Shown piece after piece: positions 5,993 to 11,013 of a DNA stretch of 11,013 nucleotides. How positions within the stretch are numbered: the stretch's first letter is position 1; every line of letters begins with the position of its first letter. The stretch spans positions 7,941 to 18,953 of the forward strand of contig JAAVDT010000001.1 in NCBI GenBank assembly GCA_014801655.1. Direction: 5' to 3'. The notes under the pieces are model-generated. The model did not search any database. It was not told the origin of the DNA and saw only the letters and a program-made list of their open reading frames with translations. A program made the position numbers and the translations under genes. Origin of the DNA: Bacteroides sp. GTDB lineage: Bacteria; Bacteroidota; Bacteroidia; Bacteroidales; Muribaculaceae.

Positions 5993-6475
5993 TTATTTAT
6001 TGTTGGAGTGGATTGCGAAAATGAGATAGGCCAGGGCTACGAGTGCCAGGGCGATGATGAGCGGCGTGGGGTTGGGAGGGTCATAGATTGCCGTGGCGGA
6101 GGTGGATCGGGCGGAGCCGAAGGTGGCGGAGCGGTGGAGGGTGATGGAATCGAGGGAAGTGGTGGAGAGAGTGGAGGCGCTGGAGGCGGTGTGGGTCGAA
6201 ACGATGTGACCACGAGTGGCGATGATGGAGATGGTGGTGGGTGGCAGTGAATCAGGAGCCGGCCGGGAGATTGTGACGGCGAGAGTGTCGAATGAGAATG
6301 AGAGGGAGGAGAATAGGGAATCGGCGGAGAGGGCTGAGACGGTTCGGGAGGAACCGGCAACGGAATCGGTCAGGGTGGAGGAGGTGGTGGTGAGCTGCTG
6401 CTGTGACCGACAGGCTCCGAGAAGGGGCGGGAGGAGGAGGGGCAGCAGGATCGTGAGGAATCGGGGGGAGGTCAT
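5993..6475 (-). CDS. Lipoprotein with C-terminal membrane segment, candidate unimolecular spanin
   Basis: A 160-aa protein. Residues 1-21 are a classic lipoprotein signal (LLPLLLPPLLGAC), with the lipobox LGAC and acylated Cys at 22. The middle (about 25-135) is rich in Ser, Thr and Ala and probably extended. Residues about 138-155 (LIIALALVALAYLIFAI) form one transmembrane helix, followed by a short polar tail. A lipoprotein anchor at one end and an inner-membrane helix at the other is the architecture of unimolecular spanins such as phage T1 gp11, which join inner and outer membranes in the last step of lysis. The ATG overlaps the endolysin stop (ATGA, 6475-6472), completing a holin-endolysin-spanin order. 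Sequence similarity to known spanins is not expected; the call rests on topology and context. Confidence 0.75.
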   Translation of the reverse strand: MTSPRFLTILLPLLLPPLLGACRSQQQLTTTSSTLTDSVAGSSRTVSALSADSLFSSLSFSFDTLAVTISRPAPDSLPPTTISIIATRGHIVSTHTASSASTLSTTSLDSITLHRSATFGSARSTSATAIYDPPNPTPLIIALALVALAYLIFAIHSNNK

Positions 6476-6876
6476 AAGTCAGTTTTTACGTTGAACGATG
6501 GGCAGGCTTTGGCAGCAAATTCATTGTGGCCGTGGATGGTTGCGGCGGGGAACTTCTGACGAAGCTCTGCGATGAGTTGGCGGAGTGCAGCGCGCTGCCG
6601 GGGAGTGCGGGTGTCCTTCGGGGTTTTGCCGTCGGCGGCGAGGCCACCGACATAGCAGACACCGATTGAATCGGCATTGTGGCCGGAGCAATGGGCCCCG
6701 ACCTTTTCAAGCGGACGGCCGGGGTGGATTGACCCGTCGAGATAAATGAGGAAGTGATAGCCGATGTCGGCCCAGCCGTTGACGCGGACATGGAGGTCGC
6801 GCACCTGGCTGACGGTGACGCCACGGCCCTCAGGCGTGGCAGTGCAGTGGATGATGATTTTGTTGATCTTTCGCAT
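6472..6876 (-). CDS. Endolysin: N-acetylmuramoyl-L-alanine amidase (Amidase_2, T7 lysozyme type)
   Basis: A 134-aa single-domain amidase that would cut the bond between N-acetylmuramic acid and L-alanine in peptidoglycan. It begins MRKINKIIIHCTATPEGRGV. The probable zinc ligands are H10 (IIIHCTAT), H117 (HGHNEF) and C125 (KACPSF); Y40 (IGYHFLI) and K123 fit the catalytic Tyr and Lys of T7 lysozyme, with matching spacing. The length is close to the T7 enzyme (151 aa), with no cell-wall-binding domain and no signal peptide, so export depends on the holin. The gene starts 21 nt after the holin stop and overlaps the spanin start. Many Bacteroidales phages encode very similar amidases. Confidence 0.93.
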   Translation of the reverse strand: MRKINKIIIHCTATPEGRGVTVSQVRDLHVRVNGWADIGYHFLIYLDGSIHPGRPLEKVGAHCSGHNADSIGVCYVGGLAADGKTPKDTRTPRQRAALRQLIAELRQKFPAATIHGHNEFAAKACPSFNVKTDL

Positions 6877-6897
6877 GGAGGAAGATAAGATAGTAAG

Positions 6898-7344
6898 TTA
6901 GTCGAGGTTAAGTTTTTTGCGGGTGAACTCGCGGAAGAGTTCACGGAGGTCGTCTTCGCCGAAGTATTCAATGATGTCTTTGAGGTGGGTTGGGAGTTTG
7001 GTCAGTTTGTCGCGTCGGAGGCGAGCGTGCTCAACCATTGAGAGGACTTCGACAGCAATCATGGCAATGGCGGTGATAACGGTGAGATAGGGAAGTTTGG
7101 TCCAGCAGGCTGCCATGAGGGAATCGATGGCGAGGACTGCGAGCAGGAGGATCCATTCCTTGGCGAGCTTCCAGAGAGCGTGACGGAGCTTGGCGCTCTC
7201 GATGGGGCGGCCAACACTTCGGGAGGTGAACATTGCGTCGATGCAGTCGGCCACGTTGGCAATCATCACGAGGATGAAGGCGAGGACGCTGACGGCGACA
7301 AACGTGTGGATGTGGGGGAATGATTGTAATAAATTAGTGAGCAT
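6898..7344 (-). CDS. Phage holin family protein
   Basis: A 148-aa membrane protein just upstream of the endolysin. Three hydrophobic segments are visible: residues about 14-36 (FVAVSVLAFILVMIANVADC), 64-81 (WILLLAVLAIDSLMAACW) and 86-104 (YLTVITAIAMIAVEVLSMV). A charged tail follows (HARLRRDKLTK, then EDDLRELFREFTRKK). This is the pattern of the larger holins common in Bacteroidota phages, which form lesions in the inner membrane and release the endolysin. It starts at ATG 7344; the 142-nt gap upstream holds the antisense hairpin array. No minus-strand promoter is visible in that gap, so expression probably comes from the promoter at 8399-8429. Confidence 0.82.
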   Translation of the reverse strand: MLTNLLQSFPHIHTFVAVSVLAFILVMIANVADCIDAMFTSRSVGRPIESAKLRHALWKLAKEWILLLAVLAIDSLMAACWTKLPYLTVITAIAMIAVEVLSMVEHARLRRDKLTKLPTHLKDIIEYFGEDDLRELFREFTRKKLNLD

Positions 7345-7373
7345 GGCGTTATGGAGATTTGGAGAAAAATTGT

Positions 7374-7381
7374 TAACTTTG
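7374..7381 (+). promoter_or_regulatory. Bacteroidota -7 box on the opposite strand, in front of the hairpin array
   Basis: The plus strand reads TAACTTTG, an exact TAnnTTTG. The predicted start, about 5 nt downstream, coincides with the base of the first hairpin (7386). The -33 partner is poor: a TTTG lies at 7358-7361 with only a 12-nt spacer, and nothing good lies at 19 nt. So the promoter is plausible, not certain. Confidence 0.45.
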
Positions 7382-7385
7382 TGGC

Positions 7386-7488
7386 ATGCTGGTCGAGCTA
7401 CGGGCTCATCAGCATAGTGTCTATTTGCTGCTACGGGCGCATACTCAGACCTCTATATGTCGGATGCTACGGGCTCCGACTTTTTTTT
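7386..7488 (+). ncRNA. Candidate ~100-nt antisense-strand small RNA with three like hairpins
   Basis: The 9-mer GCTACGGGC occurs three times (7397-7405, 7430-7438, 7466-7474), each at the tip of a hairpin. Hairpin 1 (7386-7415) has 12 pairs and one bulged C at 7394. Hairpin 2 (7419-7450) has an apical stem TGC-T-GC and a lower GTCT/AGAC stem across an internal loop. Hairpin 3 (7459-7480) has 8 pairs with a bulged T at 7465 and is followed by T8. In hairpins 2 and 3 the bulged T lies at the same place, two pairs below the loop. Each loop is UACGG closed by GC, or a stable C(UACG)G tetraloop with a bulged G. A G-U pair in hairpin 1 exists only in plus-strand RNA. The RNA would end on the stop codon of the tail gene, antisense to it. 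Target unknown; no match to a family I know. Confidence 0.55.
7459..7488 (+). terminator. Rho-independent terminator on the plus strand (hairpin 3)
   Basis: GTCGGA (7459-7464) pairs with TCCGAC (7475-7480), with two further GC pairs above a bulged T, and eight T follow (7481-7488). It is the best intrinsic terminator in the window, and it points against the genes. The T tract overlaps the TAA stop of the 288-aa gene on the other strand. Confidence 0.75.
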
Positions 7489-8353
7489 ATGTTGCCAGGA
7501 TCGGGAAGAAGTATGGTCTGTCGAGCGAGCCACCTGGCGCCTGGCCGGGGAAGAGTACCGAGAATGTTGCGAGGTTTGAGACGATGTGGGCCGACGTGAC
7601 AGATTGAGCGTTGTGGTTGAAGTCAGGTTTTGCGAAAGCGATAGCGAACGGCAGGCGTATTGTGCGCCACTTCACTTCGGGGTCGAGAAAGTCGGTTTTG
7701 AGAGTGGCTCGCTTGGCGAGGTCAATGGAGTTCTTGCCCCATGAGATAACGGGGACGCGGAATCTCTGGCCGGCGTAGTTTTTTCGGTAGGCGAATTTGA
7801 TGGTGATCTGCGGGAGCGCGAAGGATTGGATCGCTCCGGAGAAGGAGCGAGTGTGAAATTCGACGAGGTTGTTTTCTTCGCGGTTAATGAAGACATAGTC
7901 GCGAGAGAACATCTGGTGCCAGCCTCTGTATATGGTTTGGTCGTGGACCAGGTCAACACCGCCCTGCGATTTGACGTGGAAAACTTTATGCTTAGATGTG
8001 GGACGGAGGAGAAACGGGATGTAACCGGCATCGAGGTATTGATCGGCATTTCGGAGGTAAAGACCCCAGCCGTCGGATTCGCAGAAGAGGCGAGGCATGG
8101 CAGAATCTTTGGGGAGATTTTGGAGCCGGTCGGTGACCCAGGTTTCGAGAATGTTGTGGTCGGCAATTACATCGTCGAGCCGTGCGCCGAGGAGGCCGAG
8201 ATTGAGGTCGGGGTCGACATTGGCATCACGCACCGCCAGGGCGAGGCGATGGAGTATATAGCCGAGCGATTGTGGGGTGACGGAATCTTTGGCGTTGAGC
8301 AGGCGGAACTCAGAGATGAGTTTATCTAAGGGGGTGATGGAGTCTTCAATCAT
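7487..8353 (-). CDS. Tail-associated structural protein, possibly fibre-like
   Basis: A 288-aa protein starting at ATG 8353 (MIEDSITPLDKLISEFRLLN). A longer frame to 8509 exists, but its extra residues overlap the previous gene and look non-coding, and the promoter at 8399-8429 would be inside it. The N-terminal motif DSITPLDKLISEF...LNAKDSVTPQSLGYIL resembles, from memory, the N-termini of Bacteroidota phage tail or fibre proteins. Residues about 85-100 may form a coiled coil. The remainder (about 105-288) is rich in aromatic and beta-type residues (SDGWGLYLRN, NNLVEFHTRSFSGAIQSF, VKWRTIRLPFAIAF) and could be a receptor-binding or baseplate-like domain. Its stop lies in the T8 tract of the opposite-strand terminator. 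It heads the unit that leads into lysis genes. Function is inferred from context only. Confidence 0.8.
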   Translation of the reverse strand: MIEDSITPLDKLISEFRLLNAKDSVTPQSLGYILHRLALAVRDANVDPDLNLGLLGARLDDVIADHNILETWVTDRLQNLPKDSAMPRLFCESDGWGLYLRNADQYLDAGYIPFLLRPTSKHKVFHVKSQGGVDLVHDQTIYRGWHQMFSRDYVFINREENNLVEFHTRSFSGAIQSFALPQITIKFAYRKNYAGQRFRVPVISWGKNSIDLAKRATLKTDFLDPEVKWRTIRLPFAIAFAKPDFNHNAQSVTSAHIVSNLATFSVLFPGQAPGGSLDRPYFFPILAT

Positions 8354-8398
8354 AGCTTGGAGAGGATTGGTCAAAGTGGAAGAACTTGGTGTCTGGTG

Positions 8399-8429
8399 CA
8401 AAAATATGGCGGTGAGCGGAGGAAGGAAA
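8399..8429 (-). promoter_or_regulatory. Promoter for the 288-aa gene and lysis genes
   Basis: The minus strand has TTTC (8429-8426), a 19-nt spacer and TATTTTTG (8406-8399). The -7 box is exact and the -33 box has one mismatch. It lies in the 82-nt gap after the gp10-like gene, and the predicted start (~8393) is ~40 nt upstream of ATG 8353. Confidence 0.5.
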
Positions 8430-8435
8430 AGACAC

Positions 8436-8873
8436 TTATAGAGTGACGGACCGGCGCATGACGTCGGGGTTGAGAGCGTTGGAAACCGCGAGGCAAAATT
8501 CACGGCCAACGGAATCGGCGTAGAACTCTTGCAGGTTCATAACCGAGGCGTAGTATTTACGCGAGAACCAACGTTTGCGGACACGTGGATTGTCGCGTCC
8601 GATGTCGCCGCCGTTGCCTCGATAGGTGTTGCGCCCGGTGCCATAGTCGACGAAGAGACCATAGGTGTTGAACGCCTGGGAGAGTTTGATGTCGATGAAC
8701 TTGCCGTCGGCAGTCATCGAGACACCTATCGTGGAGCGGTATAGAGCTCCGGTGCGGACTGCACCGAGCAGGGAAATTTGCTCGCGCCAGATCTTGACCA
8801 TGGTGGAATTGAACGCGGTGACGTAGCGCCGGCGCTGTTCAAGAGCGTCCTGAGGAGTTCCATTCATCGGCAT
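8436..8873 (-). CDS. HK97 gp10-like head-tail or tail-completion protein
   Basis: A protein of about 145 aa. The core VRTGALYRSTIGVSM, followed by FVDYGTGR, is the signature of the HK97 gp10 / minor-capsid-like family, which acts at the head-tail joint or tail completion. A basic stretch (NPRVRKRWFSRKYY) and a C-terminal helix (QEFYADSVGREFCLAVSNAL) follow. Candidate starts are ATG 8906, 8873 and 8867. The first would overlap the upstream gene by 68 nt, so 8873 is chosen (35-nt overlap) and 8867 remains possible; none has a Shine-Dalgarno sequence. It follows the 171-aa gene and precedes a promoter, so it appears to end the head-completion operon. Confidence 0.78.
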   Translation of the reverse strand: MPMNGTPQDALEQRRRYVTAFNSTMVKIWREQISLLGAVRTGALYRSTIGVSMTADGKFIDIKLSQAFNTYGLFVDYGTGRNTYRGNGGDIGRDNPRVRKRWFSRKYYASVMNLQEFYADSVGREFCLAVSNALNPDVMRRSVTL

Positions 8874-9354
8874 TGAAACGAAGGTCAGTGAAGACGTCGA
8901 CGGCAATCTGGAAGTAAGCGCCGGCAGCCCCGGTGAAGAAATAGCGGTCGATTTCGTTGAAAGTGATGCGCGGGTCGATGTAGATGCAGTTCTGCTCCAG
9001 TCGGACTTTCTCCGGGAGTAGCCGCGACATGAATTGGCGGAATAGTTCGCGCATTATCTCCATGCAGCGAGCCCGCGCCTCCATGTCTTCGGCAGCGTGG
9101 CGCATTGCGAAAAACACGGTTTTGACGCGGCGGGTGCGCGGGGTGTTGTTGAGTTCGGTGTAGCCGTCGGCAATGTCGCTGACACAGACAAAGGCTGTGG
9201 CCGACTGGGCAGCGTTGACAGCCTCCTCGAAGCCGTCGAGCCCGCTGACGCGACAGAATCGAAAATCATGGGAAGTGGCCAGGCGGTTTTCTTCGGTGAG
9301 TGTCTGGAAGAAAGCCGAGGCGTCCCAGCAGCCATTGAGAGAGGGAGAGTTCAT
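8839..9354 (-). CDS. 171-aa phage protein, tail-terminator/completion candidate
   Basis: The protein begins MNSPSLNGCWDASAFFQTLT. It is a mixed alpha/beta soluble protein without signal or membrane segments. Its C-terminal part (EKVRLEQNCIYIDPRITFNE, then FFTGAAGAYFQIAVDVFTDL) has the helix-strand-strand look of small tail-terminator or completion proteins, and it lies directly before a gp10-like gene, the common order in siphoviruses. I do not recognise a named family with certainty. The ATG overlaps the upstream stop (ATGA, 9354-9351), indicating translational coupling. Start choice is secure because of the overlap. Confidence 0.75.
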   Translation of the reverse strand: MNSPSLNGCWDASAFFQTLTEENRLATSHDFRFCRVSGLDGFEEAVNAAQSATAFVCVSDIADGYTELNNTPRTRRVKTVFFAMRHAAEDMEARARCMEIMRELFRQFMSRLLPEKVRLEQNCIYIDPRITFNEIDRYFFTGAAGAYFQIAVDVFTDLRFNADEWNSSGRS

Positions 9355-10091
9355 TTTTTAATTTTAGAGTTGAGTTCTTTGTATTCGCGCGCCTGAGCGT
9401 TGAGTTCGGTGAGCGCGCGGTGAGTGTCGAGGGCGAGCACCTGGGCCTCCTTGGTGATGTCGCCTTTTGTCAGGGCACGGATCTGAGCGTTCATAGCAGC
9501 CTCGACCGAGAGAGAGGGGGAGCCGAGAAGGTTGTCGCCGGCGGAGGCGGGAGGCTGGAAAAAGTCGGAGTATTTCGATGCGAGCCATGCTTTGAGCGAA
9601 GCCATCCAGTAGAAGATGGCGATGCGCTGCCATGGGGAGAAACGCCGGGCGCCCGGGTAGAGCACCTCGCCGAGCTGATCGAGCAGATTGTCGTCGGAGG
9701 TCTGGAGGTAGCCCTGATAGATGTTGTCGCAGATGATGAAAGTCTCGAAAGGGACTTCAGAGAAGTCGGCGGGGAGAGCGCGCCGGCGTCGACGGATGCG
9801 GTCGGGGCGCACGGGGAAGGCGGGGATTTCATCAATCCAGCCGACGGCCGGGAGCAACTGGGCGATGTCGAGCGGGTGGATTTCAAAAAAGATCTTTTCT
9901 TTTCTGACGAGAAAAGCGCCCGAGGAGTTTCGGCCTATGACTTCGGTGGCAGAGAAGCGGAGAAAGCAGAGTGTCTTGATGGCGTCGGTTGTGAAGTCGG
10001 AGGCCATGAGCGAGTAGATATAGCGGAGCTGCCGGTCAGTGAGAGCGCTCCAACTCGTGGGGAGTGAGAAATCGATTCGGAGTTTTTCCAT
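9351..10091 (-). CDS. Hypothetical 246-aa phage structural-region protein
   Basis: The protein begins MEKLRIDFSLPTSWSALTDR. No family is recognised. The first ~90 residues (TDRQLRYIYSLMASDFTTDAIKTLCFLRF, then KEKIFFEIHPLDIAQLLPAVGWI) look helical, with a beta stretch. An Arg cluster follows (RIRRRRRALP, about residues 98-107), then a helical middle (RRFSPWQRIAIFYWMASLKAWLASKYSDFF). A charged C-terminal helix ends in KELNSKIKK. There is no signal peptide. It starts 15 nt after the DUF6712-like gene and overlaps the next gene by ATGA. In this position it may serve in head completion or head-tail joining, but that is context only. Confidence 0.8.
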   Translation of the reverse strand: MEKLRIDFSLPTSWSALTDRQLRYIYSLMASDFTTDAIKTLCFLRFSATEVIGRNSSGAFLVRKEKIFFEIHPLDIAQLLPAVGWIDEIPAFPVRPDRIRRRRRALPADFSEVPFETFIICDNIYQGYLQTSDDNLLDQLGEVLYPGARRFSPWQRIAIFYWMASLKAWLASKYSDFFQPPASAGDNLLGSPSLSVEAAMNAQIRALTKGDITKEAQVLALDTHRALTELNAQAREYKELNSKIKK

Positions 10092-10106
10092 TGGCGGGGC
10101 TGGCGA

Positions 10107-10949
10107 TTAAAAGAAATAGCCGGAGGCGGATTTGGAGTTTTGGAAGATTGGCGGAGAGAATAGCTGAGCCGTGGCGGAGGAGTGCCATTCGGGGAACTGG
10201 TCGGGGGATAGGCGGATGGTGTTGACAATATCGGTCAGGCGGCGGGAAGACTTCGGCGACTTGGGAGAGAGCAACACGCTGCGAATGGAGGCTGCGATTC
10301 GGGCGCGGGCGCCGGAGAGCGAGCCATCGACCTGCTCCCGGCAGAGCGCCGCGAGAAGCTCGGGGGAGATGTGGGATTCGGCGACGAGATCCTGAGCGAG
10401 AATGAATCCGGGTCGGATGTCGAGGTAACGTTCCCAACGAGTGGAAGCATGAGCCTCGTCATGGAGCGCGTCGAGTTCGCGGAGATCGAGCAGCAGAGTT
10501 TCGGCAAACCACCGTCCGGGCTCGGAGTCGGCCCAGCCGTCAATGGCGGGGAGTTTCGGCAGCAGCTCGGTGATGCAGTCGTCGCGGTCGGAGGCCATTG
10601 AAGTCATCAGGGCAGCGGAGCGCTGCTGCGATGCGGGGGCAATGTTGGAGGTGTTGATGACACCGAAGCCATTGGGGGTGAGGATTACATCGAGCGAGGG
10701 GATTGCATGGAACAGAGCATCGCACACTACCATGCGCTCGATGACCGGGCGGATGGCAGCCAGAGCGGGGTCGTTGTCGCAGAGCCGGTCGAGGATGTCG
10801 GAGCCGATGAAGGTGTTGGCCACCCAGCGCTCAGAGCGGTCGAGTTGCAGGGCGATTCGCTGGATGAGAGGAGTTTCGCCGTTGACGGCCGAGATGACGT
10901 TGGGGATGTGGGCGCGGAGTTCGCTGTCAGTTGTTATCAGTCTGGGCAT
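10107..10949 (-). CDS. DUF6712-like phage protein, head-tail connector region
   Basis: A 280-aa protein. The start MPRLITTDSELRAHIPNVIS and the layout that follows (ETPLIQRIALQLDRSERWVAN, ILDRLCDNDPALAAIRPVIERMVVCDALF, VILTPNGFGVIN, QQRSAALMTSM) fit what I recall of the DUF6712 proteins widespread in Bacteroidota phages and prophages. There they lie just after the capsid genes and are thought to be head-tail connector or adaptor components. It is mostly alpha-helical with no membrane segment. The C-terminal half (about 150-280) contains many short helices. The ATG overlaps the end of a partial upstream frame by 23 nt. The DUF assignment comes from memory. Confidence 0.8.
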   Translation of the reverse strand: MPRLITTDSELRAHIPNVISAVNGETPLIQRIALQLDRSERWVANTFIGSDILDRLCDNDPALAAIRPVIERMVVCDALFHAIPSLDVILTPNGFGVINTSNIAPASQQRSAALMTSMASDRDDCITELLPKLPAIDGWADSEPGRWFAETLLLDLRELDALHDEAHASTRWERYLDIRPGFILAQDLVAESHISPELLAALCREQVDGSLSGARARIAASIRSVLLSPKSPKSSRRLTDIVNTIRLSPDQFPEWHSSATAQLFSPPIFQNSKSASGYFF

Positions 10950-11013
10950 TGGTGGTTACGGTTTTAGCGTCTTTGTGTTCGTCGAGAGTGGTGAGTTGGA
11001 TGAAAGGCACGTC
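10927..11013 (-). CDS. C-terminal end of an upstream gene (partial)
   Basis: From the right edge one minus-strand frame stays open for 28 codons (from DVPFIQLTTLDEHKD to the C-terminal TNAQTDNN) before TGA at 10929-10927. The other two frames stop earlier (10957 and 10964). It overlaps the DUF6712-like start by 23 nt, which fits the tight packing of this operon. The fragment is too short to name; it may be the tail of a capsid-region protein. Confidence 0.45.
   Translation of the reverse strand, partial: DVPFIQLTTLDEHKDAKTVTTNAQTDNN

Noticed and set aside
7397..7474. Three direct repeats as a small CRISPR array
   Set aside because: The repeat is only 9 bp, the period is 33-36 bp, each copy sits in its own hairpin, and no cas gene is present.
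7351..7607. Plus-strand frames across the hairpin array with repeated LRAH- or CYGL-like peptides
   Set aside because: The peptide repeats are a by-product of the repeated 9-mer. The frames run through a strong terminator and then antisense to the 288-aa gene.
7487..8166. A diversity-generating retroelement target at the end of the 288-aa gene
   Set aside because: No reverse transcriptase and no template repeat are in the window, and the C-terminus lacks a C-type-lectin-like motif.
9420..10067. A long plus-strand frame of 215 aa opposite the 246-aa gene
   Set aside because: It is the antisense shadow of a well-supported gene in a packed operon with ATGA overlaps. Its Gly/Glu/Val-rich composition is typical of antisense frames in GC-rich DNA.

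Overview
The window looks like part of a tailed (siphovirus-like) phage or prophage of a Bacteroidota host, probably a Bacteroidales gut species. The evidence is a DUF6712-like connector protein, an HK97 gp10-like protein, a TP901-type tape measure, and a holin, T7-lysozyme-type amidase and lipoprotein spanin set. Several promoters also fit the Bacteroidota form TTTG-N19-TAnnTTTG. Almost every gene lies on the minus strand, so transcription runs from right to left.

Layout, right to left. 11013-8436: the end of an unseen upstream gene, a DUF6712-like protein, a 246-aa protein, a 171-aa tail-completion-like protein and a gp10-like protein, tightly packed with ATGA or longer overlaps. 8429-5993: a promoter, a 288-aa tail-associated protein, a 142-bp gap, then holin, endolysin and a unimolecular-spanin candidate. 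5992-5253: a long non-coding stretch with a terminator for the lysis operon. 5306-4521: a hicA-hicB toxin-antitoxin cassette with its own promoter, operator-like palindrome and terminator, laid out like a phage moron. 4466-3235: a second Bacteroidota-type promoter, a 200-nt leader full of interleaved inverted repeats, three small overlapping genes, a 3' region rich in hairpins and a terminator. 3226-1: a weak promoter and a tape-measure gene that stays open for 1055 codons to the left edge.

Two places stand out as possible undescribed systems. (1) In the gap at 7345-7486, on the strand opposite to all the genes, is a candidate ~100-nt small RNA. It has an exact TAnnTTTG box, three consecutive hairpins that each carry the 9-mer GCTACGGGC (a UACG/UACGG loop), and a T8 tract. 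(2) The leader at 4231-4431 has three copies of a 17-bp element. The middle copy is inverted and could pair with either the first copy (at the transcription start) or the third (against the start codon), and this pairing crosses a separate 14-bp stem. It looks like an RNA switch or a multi-site operator.

All family calls rest on reading the translated sequence and on memory of families. No database search or folding program was run.
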